Positions 47,301 through 58,570 of a stretch of 64,000 nt of DNA are shown piece after piece; position 1 is the stretch's first letter; the number at the start of each line of letters is the position of its first letter. The DNA lies in contig JASANH010001426.1 of the NCBI GenBank assembly GCA_030248295.1, forward strand, positions 424,464 to 488,463, given 5' to 3'. Position numbers and translations under genes: made by a program. The notes under the pieces were generated by a model, which did not search any database, was not told where the DNA came from, and saw nothing but the letters and a program-made list of their open reading frames with translations. Source of the DNA: Mesodorylaimus sp. YZB2_4. Taxonomy: Eukaryota; Nematoda; Enoplea; Dorylaimida; Dorylaimidae.

Positions 47301-50300
47301 GGTAATATTACTGAGAGAGTGCGCTTTGTATAGACTACACGTAACCAAAATCTACATCATTTGGCATTTAATTCGCGCCTAGCTTTTTCTTGGCGACACA
47401 AAAATTTGACAGTAATATTCGTATGTTAAAAATGAATATAACATCTGAATCTACTAGTGTATTCGCATCAAAGTTCCTTCAATGGTGTCTCACTGCTTAT
47501 AGCATGGAATTGCAACTGTGTTTATGTTGAAACGTTTTACACCCAAAGGTCACGTTTTATGTCTCAGACTTCATTACCCTTCCCTGGTCAAACTGTTAGT
47601 AACATCAAGTAGCTACTGTACGATACCTGTGCTGGAAGATAGTTCTCGCGGTTCTACAAAACTACAGTACTTTACGTTACAAACGAGGTCTATATAGTTC
47701 CGGGAAGGTTTTTTCGGCGCCATTCGGGCACCGTTCGACGGATTTTGATGAAATTCGATCCAAGCATGCGGGACATGGCACCCGAGAACCCTACGATGGG
47801 ATTTCGCGAAATTTTGATCGGTTCGGGAGAAATCGATCAAAAACGACTTCTGAAGTGTGGACCCCGCACTGGAGAATACGGGTCCGCAAGTTTGACCAGG
47901 GAAGGGTTAATTTTGTGGTCTAATGTGCTAGTTGATGGCGTTATAGCGCGCGATAAATGTAAACTGATGTGTCTGTGAAAAAATATGCAAACACCGAGGC
48001 GGCCTGGGCTGAAACTGTCGGTGTAACTCCATGTACAGTATTCACACAAAAAATTGCAAAGCTTGATTAGTAAGAGCTAAGGCAGAAAGAAACAAGGTGG
48101 TTTATGGCAGAGAATTGACTTGCAAACATGCGATTGAGTAAAATAGTAAAGATGTTACATCATCTTACTTTTTGCTTTTCTTCCATTTCTGCACCATGTT
48201 TCAATTCTTGAAGTTCTTTGTTTATGTTTTGAATCAAATTCGCATCGATTGTGGTATTGTCGAAATCAATTTGAGCCATTAGATTCGATAAGTTGTTCAC
48301 TTTGGTCACCAAATCGAAACTGATATCGAATTTCTTACCAGCAAGAATCAATGTTTGATTTTTCTTGTCTGCCGCTCCATCTGTCATCGTTAGTTCGCTC
48401 GAAATTGATTTTGTGGTTGTAGGGACCATCGCTTGCTGCTCGCGGTCTTCTTCCTCATCTTCTTTCTCGAGGCTGAATTTGAGCACACTGTCTTCCAAGT
48501 GCTTTAACTCTTGCTCCCATTGTTGCACGGCATGTTCTTCTTGTGACCACACTGCTTGGGTCAGCATGTCTTCTTGATGCAACTCGTCCACAGCGTCCGA
48601 TATGCTTAGCTCAACAACGTGTTGAACAGCTGATTCGATCAGGATTTCCACGATTGCTTCCGACGATTGATGAATTTGATCGTTTTCATGATCTTCCTTG
48701 AAATCACTTCGATTTCCTTCAGACTTGCTGCCAGCCTGACTTGAGAACGGCTCCAGTGATGTCAGATTTTGTATAACCTGCTCGATCAATTGATCGAGGA
48801 CGAATCGGCAATAATCGAGCAAGGAGAAATCGATTTCTTTATCGAAGCTATCAATATCTTCTTGAGCTGTATCAGAATGAGGAATATCGACTTCTTGCTG
48901 ATCATCAATTATCGATTGATGTTCAGAATAAATTGGCTGATCGTGAATCTGAATCTGATCATCGTGATCAATCGATCTTCCAGAATCGATTTCGTCGGCT
49001 GATGGTTTTACATCGTCCAGATGTTTGATGCTGTCCTCCAATAAGGCGGACACAATGGTGCTAGCAGAACTGGACAATATCGGATTGAACACTGATAATT
49101 CATCGATTGGTGATAAGAGAGGACCACGTTGAAACTCGGTGGCGGCGTGGTCGGATAAGAACGACATGGTCGTGTGGTAAGCATCGTATTGAACTGAGCC
49201 TTCGAGATCAAAGTGACCAGCGTTGTAGAATACATCGATCGATTTGAGTGCGATAACATGCGAGATGGAAATAGACTGGATAGTTTGGAGGATGGTCTAA
49301 GAGAGAAAAAAAAGGAATTAACGCCTCAATACAGCTGGTGTTTTTGAAAAGATTGAGAAGCATTGTCTTACTGAGCTTTGTTCATGCATTTCTTGGATCA
49401 CAGTTTCCTCGTCAACGCCTTCTTCGAGCGGCTCTTCAACTGCAAGAATGTCTTCCTTTGAAAGATCTTCCTTGTTCTGCTCTGTAGCCGCGACTCCCCG
49501 CTCCCCGACTTCTATTATTTCGTGTTCGTTTTCAGGTGCTTCCTCCAAGTTCTATAAAAAGCAGTCATGTCATTTCATACTTTATCCCTAGCCAAGCGCT
49601 ATACAGCGCATTGCAGGGCTAAGGAACACATAATTGACAATCATTTTGCACCGAGGCTGGAGTCGAGCCCTCCCCTGTAAGTGCGCACCCAGCGTAAGAG
49701 GCAGACGCCTATGATACCTGATCTCGTTCTTCATATGTCGCATCGAGTCCGACCTCCTCCTTAACCGTATCACCAGCAATGTGGTCCTCGTTTTGCAAGG
49801 CGGCCAGCTCGGATTCATCGGCTTCTGGTTTAGGCAATGGGTTTTTCAACTCCATGGCGGGGTCATCCTCGATAAGATCACCATTAATGTGTATTTTGGC
49901 TTCGATTTGAATTTGGGGCGGTTTTTGTACGTCGTCGTCCAAAATTCCAAGCGATCGAGCCGACACTGAGGCTGATGCGGTGTCTCCAATGTTTATGCCA
50001 CTGTCGCCTGACGAGAGACGAGCGTTCGTGTGCTTTTCATCTATTGCGCAAAGATGGCTGTTGTTAGTCATGCAAATACTGTAACTACAGTATTTCCCGC
50101 CAAAAGTTCAAAGGAAAATGTTCCAGCCTCGCGCCTTACACTGTGAACTAGTGGGGTTGCAGTGGGGCTTACCTTAGTGGGGAGCCCTCTAGTCGCACGA
50201 CCCTTTGCCAGCTCTCTATGCCATGCCGACATCCTAAACTGAGGTGTGGGCAAACCTGAAGCACTCCATTAATACGAGTCAAGAGTTGGAGACTAGAATA

Positions 50301-50744
50301 AGCCCAAAGTCAACAGTGGTTCAGGAGGACTCGGCACTCACCCGCTTCATCTTCCTCCTCCAAAATGACACTCTCTCTTCTCGAAGTTATGGGCGTGGCT
50401 TCTCGCAACGACGGCGATTGTGGTAATCCAGCGGGCGTTGATTTCCGTTTTTTGTTTGCCGCATTCGTTGAACTGGACGAAGCGGGTGAGAGTGGAATGC
50501 TGCCAGCCGCGCTCTCCGCTTTTCGCCTTCTCCCGTACTCGGGACCGTTCTTCAATTTTGATTGAACACGTTGTCGAATTTGACGACGTCTTTCTTGCAT
50601 TTCCCTTCTTTCTTCGCTCGACGTTTTGGTGACGGCTTCGGCGGCCATACGACGCAACGCCCACGTGTTGCCACGAATGACACGTTTGTCGTACATGATG
50701 TTGCCATGTAGGGGCTTCCTAAAGTTGACAGAGGACCATTCCAA
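44381..50744 (-). CDS. RSPH3: Radial spoke head protein 3-like (RSPH3), 7 exons
   Basis: Exons: 50744-50342, 50040-49718, 49551-49372, 49296-48169, 46911-46599, 44710-44615 and a last exon 44497-44381. The first exon carries the family hallmark GNIMYDKRVIRGNTWA near the N-terminus, then a basic coiled-coil stretch. Exons 2-4 are very acidic and contain amphipathic helices of A-kinase-anchor type (VLDQLIEQVIQNL, AIVEILIESAVQHVVEL, TIVSALLEDSIKHL). Exons 5-6 (RSIAQEYVSELI; DIKKDLEPYIHGRAYAEVA) loosely fit the conserved C-terminal part. The product is about 850 residues, longer than typical RSPH3/RSP3 (about 500-560). RSP3 forms the spoke stalk dimer and anchors PKA in cilia. The start is tentative, since an acceptor-like CAACTTTAG follows seven codons later. 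Exon 6 ends in phase 1, but the most protein-like frame of the last exon (LLVVDPNIAAALLNDHFDAYY) needs phase 0. Confidence 0.7.
45141..45586. mobile_element. TIR element with CGTATTTCC ends, in RSPH3 intron 5
   Basis: The left end TCGTATTTCCTCGAAATTAT and the reverse complement of the right end (ACCGTATTTCCCCGGGGAA) match over the terminal 10-12 nt. Both flanks are TATA-rich, as after insertion at TA. The interior has repeated TTATTCTCCCCC blocks and an acidic frame at 45261-45378 (EESDDEKEVEDEDI, then stop), which resembles the acidic tail of pogo/Tigger-type transposases. It is probably an internally deleted pogo-like element. Confidence 0.5.
45590..45765. repeat. TATA/ACAGTATA microsatellite
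   Basis: A TA-rich tract with several TACAGTATA and TACTGTACA words follows the TIR element directly and lies in RSPH3 intron 5. Confidence 0.8.
46986..47155 (+). mobile_element. tRNA-derived SINE, copy 6, antisense in RSPH3 intron 4
   Basis: GGCCGTGGCCTAGCGCTTAA (A box), GGAGTCTGCCTCTCACACTA, GAGGGTTCGACTCCCGCCTG (B box), body with CTCCTAGGCTCTCGAGTCGA and tail AGATAAAGTATGGACATGAG. It is nearly full length. Confidence 0.9.
47576..47908. mobile_element. 330-nt TIR element (MITE-like), copy A, in RSPH3 intron 4
   Basis: The left end (TACCCTTCCCTGGTCAAACT) and the right end read in reverse (TTAACCCTTCCCTGGTCAAA) form terminal inverted repeats of about 20 nt flanked by TA. The interior matches the copy at 61794-62116 through AACATCAAGTAGCTACTGTA, GGACATGGCACCCGAGAA and GGGATTTCGCGAAATTT. 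There is no transposase. Confidence 0.75.
49563..49712 (-). mobile_element. tRNA-derived SINE, copy 7, filling RSPH3 intron 2
   Basis: On the minus strand: AGGCGTCTGCCTCTTACGCT, GGGTGCGCACTTACAGGGGA, GGGCTCGACTCCAGCCTCGG (B box), body TTGTCAATTATGTGTTCCTT and tail TAGGGATAAAGTATGAAATG. The head begins only a few nt inside the splice donor (GTATCAT) and the tail ends about 11 nt before the acceptor, so the SINE is nearly the whole 166-nt intron (49552-49717). Confidence 0.9.
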
Positions 50745-52379
50745 TGAAGTCTAGCTAGGCCCATGTTTCTGATGTGTTAGCAGTCTAATATCAACAACCA
50801 CAGCAGTGGGTGGTTTGATTGATGTTCCCCCCTGAAGATATCATTAGTTGGGTCACTGTAGAGTCCTTATCAGCCAGGTATCAGAATTTTCACAGAAAAC
50901 CTTGTCGGTGCATGCGTTGTGTAAAAAGAGATGCCCCAGAGGGCACAGAGATGTCTCATTAAATGAGTCTATCACTGAATCACAGACCTGGCACACGCCA
51001 GTGCAAAGCATGCCACTGGCAGCTTTACAGAAATCGTCTTATGCAAACACAATTTTTTCTTTTTCTTTTCTTGAGCTTGGTCGACCGATCGATATAGTTT
51101 ATCATATCAGGCCGTCTCAGTTATTGGTCCTGGGTCTTGCATCGGGGCCTAGCATGGGGCCTGCAAGTGCATAACACGATAAGCTACAGTAGGTTGGAGA
51201 TGCGATGTGGCTCTGCAAAGTGAGAAAGTGGTCGGATCATGCCTACTCCAGGCGACGTATCACTGACAACCCGGCTACTCATGTCCACTTACCCGTGCTT
51301 ACCCGTGACCAGCCCTCATGGCCTCATGTCCACACTTACCCGGGCTGAACACTGTAACCAGCGCTCATTCCCTCGTGCCGCTGATACTTGCGCTTACTGT
51401 AAGTCACTCTCCCTCTTTCGAGGTCGACTACTAATAATATAAAGGGACAAATATGGGTCTAATCAGGCAGACTCTGTTTTCCACTGTGGCTGCTTCGTGA
51501 CTGTTGATGAGTCCCACTTGTCAGCTAACTAACCCTAGTCAGGAATCGAGGCGTTTTTGGCACAGCTAGGACTTTTCTGTTAGCTCGGTACAATAGGGTC
51601 ATACTCTCGGATCAGGGATATGTCACAAAAATAGGTGACAGGAAGGAGGTACAGTATTGAAGTGTAGGTCGGTGCGACTTGCAAAGAATATGTTCTTGTG
51701 ACAGGAAATGACATTGTCTTTCAGGGCGCTTCTTTCAAAATGATGAGCCTAGGGCCTAATACATCTTCTATGGAGCGGCATCATCACTCAGCGAAGCCTG
51801 GCTTAGGAAAAGATTATATTTCTCTGCTAGCCGTGCATCGGATTACATGAACCAGATTTTTCTGGCACTAAAATTACTGTAGCTGCCAAATAGCTGCATT
51901 CTAAAGATCCACAGAATTGCTTGAAAAATTTTTAACACCCAAGAAAAAAGCAAGGATCCATTGAAATGAAAGCAGGAGAATAAAGTGAACTTCACACGTG
52001 ACAAGCTTACTCCAAGATACCATAACGTATTTGTGCATGCTAGCTCGATGCCTGCACGATTTCAAACAAGTCAGATTTTGAGCCATTAAAATCAATAAAA
52101 ATCGAAATAGGTCAGAAATATGTCGACTATCGTAAGCTGACATTTGCTGATTTAGTGGCTGCGCAGGCAAGAAAGCCAAACCTTTTCTCACAAGGCATTG
52201 CCAGACAATGGACAACAACTGCTAAATATTTCAACTTCGTCGCCAGGCAAAGACTGTGGGGGCAAAACTGACCCGAAAAATATGTCAATCGTTCTCTGCT
52301 TCTTACCATCAGATGCCCCCACGTTTCGGCCGAAGCTAATTCATTCCCTAATCCTGTTCAGGTTTGGCATCATTTTTAG
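50745..52379. other. Intergenic, no gene recognised
   Basis: This is the upstream flank of the RSPH3-like gene. No promoter motif or exon stands out. Confidence 0.4.
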
Positions 52380-53838
52380 ACAACAATCCGACACAGGAAA
52401 CTTCGAGACTGCGATGGGGTGGATTACCACCTGGCTATGGGACACAGTTTCGGCTGAAGGTTAATCCTGACGGTGATGTTCCCACCCGCAGGCTTGTGCA
52501 GACTCGATTGCTAGGCAAAATTCCCTATTTGTTTACTGAAGTAGATAAAATTAGGCGCGATGCACGGCTAACAGAGAAACCCAGCCCCAATAAAATACGG
52601 TTGGGTAAGCTTAAAATAAAAATATGTATCTCACCGGGGATCATGTGCGTCAAGAATTCAAAACACTGACGTCAATCTGGCCTAAATTTGCTCAAAAACA
52701 ATGACTAGCGCTATTGATCACTGATTATTGGTAAGTTCATAAGCATGCCTGGAATTGGGTGGGCTGGAACATCGAATTACGCCAAGATAAAATGTGAGCC
52801 TTTGCCGTGACATTTCTGATAAGGATATGATAAGCTGATTAAGCCGTGAAGGCTGATAGAACGCCTCTAATTCTCGTTTAGGGTTATTAAGCGGTCCTGA
52901 AAATAAATTCCATTGGTGTATAGTCCTATTGGGGATTATTTTAATTTCTAATGCATCATTGCCTCCTTTCCCTTCTTTTTCCGCAAACAATGTCCTTTGA
53001 TGCGCATAAAACTTGTCTTTTAGGCACATGCAATACATGCGTATGGAAGATGCAATTAGTAAGGGCGCATCTCCACAAACTGACAATGGACTCCTCCAAA
53101 GAATTCCCTCACTTTTCGTCGTTCGCCTCTTAGCACAAAACGTGCTACCGCCTGTAGCCAGTTTCATCCAACGGGGTCGAAAGCCAGGTGAAACATTCAA
53201 GAACAAACAATTTGATGTGAGGCATCAGTCAGGCAGTGTTTCCCACCTCACTAATCACAGCGTTTTAGCTCAAAAATCTGCTATATTGCCACGTTTAATT
53301 GTAGGGTCGCCAGAATGATGAAAGTATGCTATCAGACCCGACCCATTTAGGTCATAATTTATTGTCCGGGGCAACCCGAGGTGGTGCTGAGCCACTTATC
53401 GAGCCAGGACATCACTATTGCGAGGATAGACTGGATAATGAATCTCTGCTAAATTACTACCTGCTTGGGATAACTAGCTGTTTACTAAGCATCAAAAATT
53501 GGGGATGGAGTTGGGGCTCATCGAGTGGCAATGACACCATTCAAAATTAATTAGGAGCTTACAGTGAAATTGGGAAAAAAACAGCGTCCTCGATAAATCA
53601 GACGTGAGAAATAATACTTTTTCAAAAGGAAACCATGTAACTTAATCAGCTTGCATTTTTCGGCGCAAATCGGTTTAGGTGGGGCGGAAAAGACGATGGG
53701 CCCAAAGTTCTTTAAGTGGCGATCAAATCTGCATATCTCAATCGAAAAAGTCCCAGATGAGTATCGCCTCATCGTCAGTATCGCGGGGCAAGCCAGTCAC
53801 AGTGATGTGGCCAAGGGCAGGCAAGGGTCCATGGAAAA
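52380..53838 (+). CDS. Two candidate exons of an unidentified gene
   Basis: Exon A (52380-52604) lies between TTTTTAG and GTAAGC and encodes 74 residues, including RLRWGGLPPGYGTQFRLKVN and IPYLFTEVDKIRRDARLTEK. Exon B (53679-53838) lies between GGTTTAG and GTATGT and encodes about 52 residues, including SNLHISIEKVPDEYRLIVSI. Exon A ends in phase 1 and exon B begins with the matching two bases, so the two join in frame across a 1.07-kb intron. Outer exons were not found. I recognise no family. Exon B looks beta-rich, but that is weak, and chance ORFs of this length are expected in 64 kb. Confidence 0.3.
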
Positions 53839-56800
53839 GTATGTTCAACTTGTGTTTCGAATAGGAACGTGCAATATGATGATGCTGATTTGGAACTTAT
53901 TGTGCATTCTATCTACATATGGCTACTCGCACGAATCTGAGACTATCGTGCATACTGGATGGCCGTATCCGACAGCTCCTAGCCTTTTTGTCACCACGCC
54001 TGCCTGCCACTTTAACACGGCTGGAAAAATGTGCTCAGAGGTCTTATGCGCCATTTTCACATCAGGAATAGTAAAAATTCATTTTTTTCAATTCAAATTT
54101 TTTAGCCTCCCAATCAGAAATGATAAGGAATAACTATGTATAATCATTGGTGGGCGGATATTAGGAGTGGTCATAGCCTTTATCACGACCATTCTTTCAG
54201 TCCATTCACACGCAGTACTTACGCGGAATCTCTCAAATTTCTGTAACTATCGTAATATAATGGTCGCGGTTGGCTCGAGTAGGAAAATGATGATGCTATA
54301 CTCGCTCGTCCTCGAACTCGGAATGGCTCCAACTGCGGATACGATGCAACGTCGGCGGCCATGTCAAATTGTAAGACCTAGGAAGAAGGTTTTTATTATA
54401 TAAGTTACACTTGGAGAAGACCAACGAGGAAGCTAGTGGATCTACAGGCCGCGACAATCTGGACAAGGAAGCTTGGTGTCCAAGGCATACGCTCTTAGTA
54501 GACCCAAGTTTCTCCTCGGTCAAGTTCACAAATCCCGTCTCCCTCTGCCCACTCAAGCTTGTATCCCTGGGAAATGTGAGCAGGTGCATGCTCTGCTGCC
54601 CCCTCGTTCTACATCTCCTTCGCCTCACCACGCCAGTCCACGCGTGTCGGTCGTGCGCGTGATCTGTCGAAGGGGTGCTAATGGAAATCTCGCCAGGGTG
54701 CTTTCTCTTGTGGCCAGGGGATCCAACTCATTGACCTCATTTACTTACCGAATACGACGTTCGAAGATTCCGTTTGACAAAAATGACAACAAATCAGTGC
54801 GTTAGCGAGCTTATATTTACTAGAATCGGTGCTTGGCGGCGGAAGGGGACCCGGTCGGTGGTAGGTACATGGTTTCACCTATCACGTTTCCCTTTTATAT
54901 TCGCTCGACTGAGCGGGAATAGTGGCCGGTGAAAATATGGAAATGCACACTCCTAGCCACTATATAATGCATAAGATGACCACACTACGAGGCGAATGTG
55001 CGCGGACCTCGAGGCACCCTCTTCGAGTGGCCCCCGCTATTACTATATCGAAGATTTATGGACTCGTTGTATCTACGATAAAAGTGAGTGAATATGCGCC
55101 TAGTATAGGTGGCTACCTTGGAGACGAGAAGACGCGTCCTTTCGATCGGCCCCCTTCACTAACCCCCTCGTCCTGTCCCGTAGCTACGAATGCCATTCAG
55201 CTTCGAGGAAGCTAAACGGGCTTCGCACCTGGAACTTTCTCCGAATACAACTGCATTCAACTAAATGACACAATAGGAATAACGAATCGACCTATTTACT
55301 CTTGCTTACATTCTCGTTGCATAGTCATAGAATTTTCCTCCACCTGCTCTCCAAGAGTGCCCATTTGCAGCTGCTAGCAGTCTGGCAGTCAACAAGAATA
55401 TTGCTGATAAAAAAGTTGTTTATGCCTTTTTTATCACAGTGACTCTTGGTGCGTGGGTTTTTGATGGACTAGCAATTAATTTAGATGCAAAATTTCAATG
55501 GCACTCATTTGCATATGTCCTGCGTAGGATCGCCAGATCTATGATTCTGCTCGCATGTCACGTAGGAGGAGTAAGGGTGGTGGAATCCTCATTCTGGGAC
55601 GACAAAAGTAAAAAATCAATGGCCAAATGAGGGGTAATAACAGTCATTTTTTTTAATTGTCTGGGAAAAGATTAAAATTTTTAAGCTCGACTGCACAAGA
55701 CTCATAAGAGCTAATTTACAAGCTTTCATAGCTTTAATTCAATCATTCTAAAAAAAAGCCAGGAATGAATGCTGCAAAAAAAATAAAAAGACTCGATGGT
55801 GTTCCGAAAAACCTCGTCACCGAATCATTTCGTGTTGGAATCACTAGGCTTTGAGACAAGGAGTCCTGAGGCCTTTGTAGACGAAGAATCGATTGGTAAC
55901 AGGAGCGTGTCTTGACGGGACAATTGACAAAAGGTTCAAAAGCACGCACTCCTAGTCTCGAAGAATAAAATATTGGGAACATTCGACACGCTAGAAATGA
56001 TGAAATAAATTGTTTCGCGGGTAACACAGTGAAGATCTTTAAAAATTCCATCAACGTCTGATTTTGAAAAAAATCCTATTTCAATGGGAATTCTTTCACT
56101 GACAAAAACCCGAGTCAAAGAGACATGCATGGCCAAGAAGCAGCACGGGGGGGGGGGGGGTGGGTCATAGACGGTTTCTCATTCTCGAGGCGACTCAAAA
56201 TTTGAACTTCCTGTTGCAAGCCGCTGCTTATGACAGTTTTCTGCCCACTTTTTTAAAACCATTAGTAAGGAAGAAAAACTGTCAAACGAAAATTTCTGTC
56301 AATATTTCTAGGAATCGAATAAATGTAAAGTCAAATTTAGCTTTTTTAAAAATCTTTCTCATCGACAACACGTTTTTGGTCTTGCTTGTGTGGAATGGTA
56401 AATTTGATGTTAAGGTGCTGAGGTTTTGTGAAAGAATGTATGGTGGTAGGGAGCGTATGTAGATCCTCTTTATTGCGCTTTTATGACGCTTCTGATTTTC
56501 TATATAGTTGTTTGCGATATGCTGGAAGCTGATTAGCCCATCGTCCCGATCGAAATCAACCTCCATATCGAGCATTGGCAGATGAACACAAACTTGACCA
56601 AGACCCATGCAAGGAAAACTCAGAAGTGCTTCGCGCGCAGTGACATTTGCTTGGCACCTCAGAAACAGAACACGCATGAACTGCTTCGTACGAGACAGTT
56701 CATGCGTGTTCTGTTTCTGAGATCTTGCTAAGAATTATTAAGAAACTTTCCCTTCCCAAGATTTTATCGAATCTTATTAAGAAAATGGCCAATTGCCAAG

Positions 56801-57487
56801 ATTTTATCAAGTCTTACTGAGAAATTAGCAAGATGGGAAATGCGGAGTTCTAGTGATGTAAGTCCGAACTTTAGTAAAGGGTTTTCCATCGATTAGTGTA
56901 GTTCTCTTTCGTATCTCCGCCTAAGCTATACAGTCATACAGCTTTGGGAAAGGTATGCATAGGATTAGCCAAGAGACTTGGGGTCCTTGCACCTGCAACT
57001 CGTTCACGCCAACTGTACTATGTGTATAAGAGTAGACAGCCCCAACTCATTCCTCCTGCTTTTTTGGATCAGTGGTGGATCCCTGCGCCCACGTCATACA
57101 CATCATGATCGGATCGGACCATGTGAATCATGCTTAGCGTGTTCTATACCGTCACATGTTCTTTTTCTCTCGTTGTGTCAGCAAACATGCACATTATGCG
57201 TGTCCCTGTGCTCGATGCCGTCTAGTGCGCTTTTGAGTGCTTGGCATTGGAATAAATAGCAATGGCAATGGCAATGTGAAATACATGCATGCTAATTTTT
57301 GAAAATCAAACGCGCATCAATTGTTTTTCAAAAGTTTGCTCTTCGTGATAAACATACAGTATTTATTATCATGGTGCCATAGCACAAGCATCCTCATCTC
57401 GGCCACACTGCTCAGCACGGATCATGGCTGAGCTGATAAAGTAAAGAAGATTCATGCTGTTCATAAATGACTGTGATCATAACTTCG
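53839..57487. other. Intergenic, no gene recognised
   Basis: No exon with both splice and protein support was found. A 14-G run is at 56147-56160 and a 64-bp near-palindrome at 56658-56721. Confidence 0.4.
56658..56721. repeat. 64-bp near-perfect palindrome
   Basis: Arms of 26 nt (CTCAGAAACAGAACACGCAT plus GAACTG, 56658-56683; its exact reverse complement, 56696-56721) surround CTTCGTACGAGA. Even this centre is palindromic except for its outer two pairs. Confidence 0.95.
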
Positions 57488-57493
57488 AATCTT

Positions 57494-57501
57494 TTTATAA
57501 A
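57494..57501 (+). promoter_or_regulatory. TATA box of the fibronectin-III-like pseudogene
   Basis: TTATAAAAG lies about 165 nt upstream of the ATG at 57664. The equivalent box of the intact duplicate (TTATAAAAG at about 59685-59693) lies about 60 nt upstream of its ATG. The flanking text is homologous. Confidence 0.4.
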
Positions 57502-57990
57502 AGCGGACTAAAAGCTTTTTTCACTCCGCACCAATATTTCTGTCGTCTGACTACGAATATTTGTAAAATATGACAACGCAACCTCGTCAACCGTTGCTTC
57601 GAACTCAACAAAACTGCGGTTGTGGCTGGAAGAGCAATTTTGGGGGTCAATTGCTTAGTCAAAATGGCGGTGTTCAAATTTCTTTTGTTGCTTGTCGGCT
57701 TCTGTCAAGGTAAGCCTTGTTTATGTGACCACTCCCCACTTGGTCGACTCCCTCACTGATTCGATTTCCCCCAGCAGGCACAGTCAGTAACCAACTTACT
57801 GGGACGACTTTGACCTGGGTTGTGAAGGCAGTACAAATAGGTTTGTTTGTAGGATGAACAGCTTAGAGTGTAAAATTGGCTGCTACAGCTGCTGAATATC
57901 ATTCTATTTTTCAATATTCCGACATCGATAACCATAAGCATCAAGGTGTTACTAATTGTCTCTTGGTCGAGGCTTGGCGCAACATAGTCC

Positions 57991-58006
57991 GGGGGGGGGG
58001 GGGGGG
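57991..58006. repeat. 16-G homopolymer
   Basis: An uninterrupted run of 16 G lies in the intron of the pseudogene. The intact duplicate has the non-repetitive TGAGAGGTGGAGGGATGG at the equivalent place, so the run arose after the duplication. Confidence 0.9.
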
Positions 58007-58372
58007 ATCATGTATTTACTGCGTGCCTCAGAGAAACTAAAATAGTCAAAAGTAGGTGTATATTTTATATGCAGCTTCCAATTTCCAGTTTTCGTCCACT
58101 AACAATGACAGTGTTACGTACATGTCGACGAATTCCTAATGTAGCTTTGGAATGAGAAACAATTGATGGCGCCGACCACTATGATGTCCACTTGCGTTTT
58201 CTGAAACCAGTCAGCAGAATGATGAGAAAAGAGCAAACTCTTATACTGGGGGGGGGGGGGGGGGGAACGGGAACAATAGGTTTTCGATTTAGCCAGCCTA
58301 GCAAAGTCCAGTGGAGCGTGTCCGATGCACTGAAGACCCCGCCGGCCCGCGATGACAACATCATAATATGAT

Positions 58373-58482
58373 GTCGGGGATGGAATCGGATGGACTACGT
58401 TGAATTCGAACCATGGTTAACAAATATGGCGTTATCAACCATGGTTCGAATTCAACGTAGTCCATCCGATTCCATCCCCGAC
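58373..58482. repeat. Hairpin with perfect 46-bp arms
   Basis: The left arm 58373-58418 is the exact reverse complement of the right arm 58437-58482, with an 18-nt spacer. The right arm lies in the native gene orientation (compare GGTTCGAGTTCAACGTCGGT at about 61063 in the intact copy), so the left arm is the inverted extra copy. Confidence 0.95.
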
Positions 58483-58570
58483 GTATCCCCCTGCCCTCCG
58501 CCTCGAGTCTGGCAAGACCCCGTTGCACATGCAGAGGGTGTGATCAATGATCATGTCGAGCAAAGTAAAC

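Larger units (their letters stand above)
57664..58570 (+). pseudogene. Fibronectin-III-like secreted protein, dead duplicate
   Basis: The first exon (MAVFKFLLLLVGFCQ, then GTAAGC) matches that of the intact gene at 59749, as do the upstream region, intron pieces, the domain exon and the 3' end (GTGATCAATGATCATG). In the domain exon the conserved Trp of LEWE has become TGA (58153-58155). The middle is lost to an 18-G run (58248-58265), and a 46-bp inverted duplication (58373-58482) disrupts the C-terminal part. The Pro-rich repeats are shortened. I see no counterpart of the small second exon. It is clearly non-functional as a protein gene. Confidence 0.75.

Noticed and set aside
52718..53206. 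162-codon minus-strand ORF
   Set aside because: Chance length, no recognisable motif, no splice or start context.
53651..54133. 160-codon plus-strand ORF
   Set aside because: About one random ORF of this length is expected in 64 kb. Only its first part (53679-53838) has splice-site support, and that is listed separately at low confidence.
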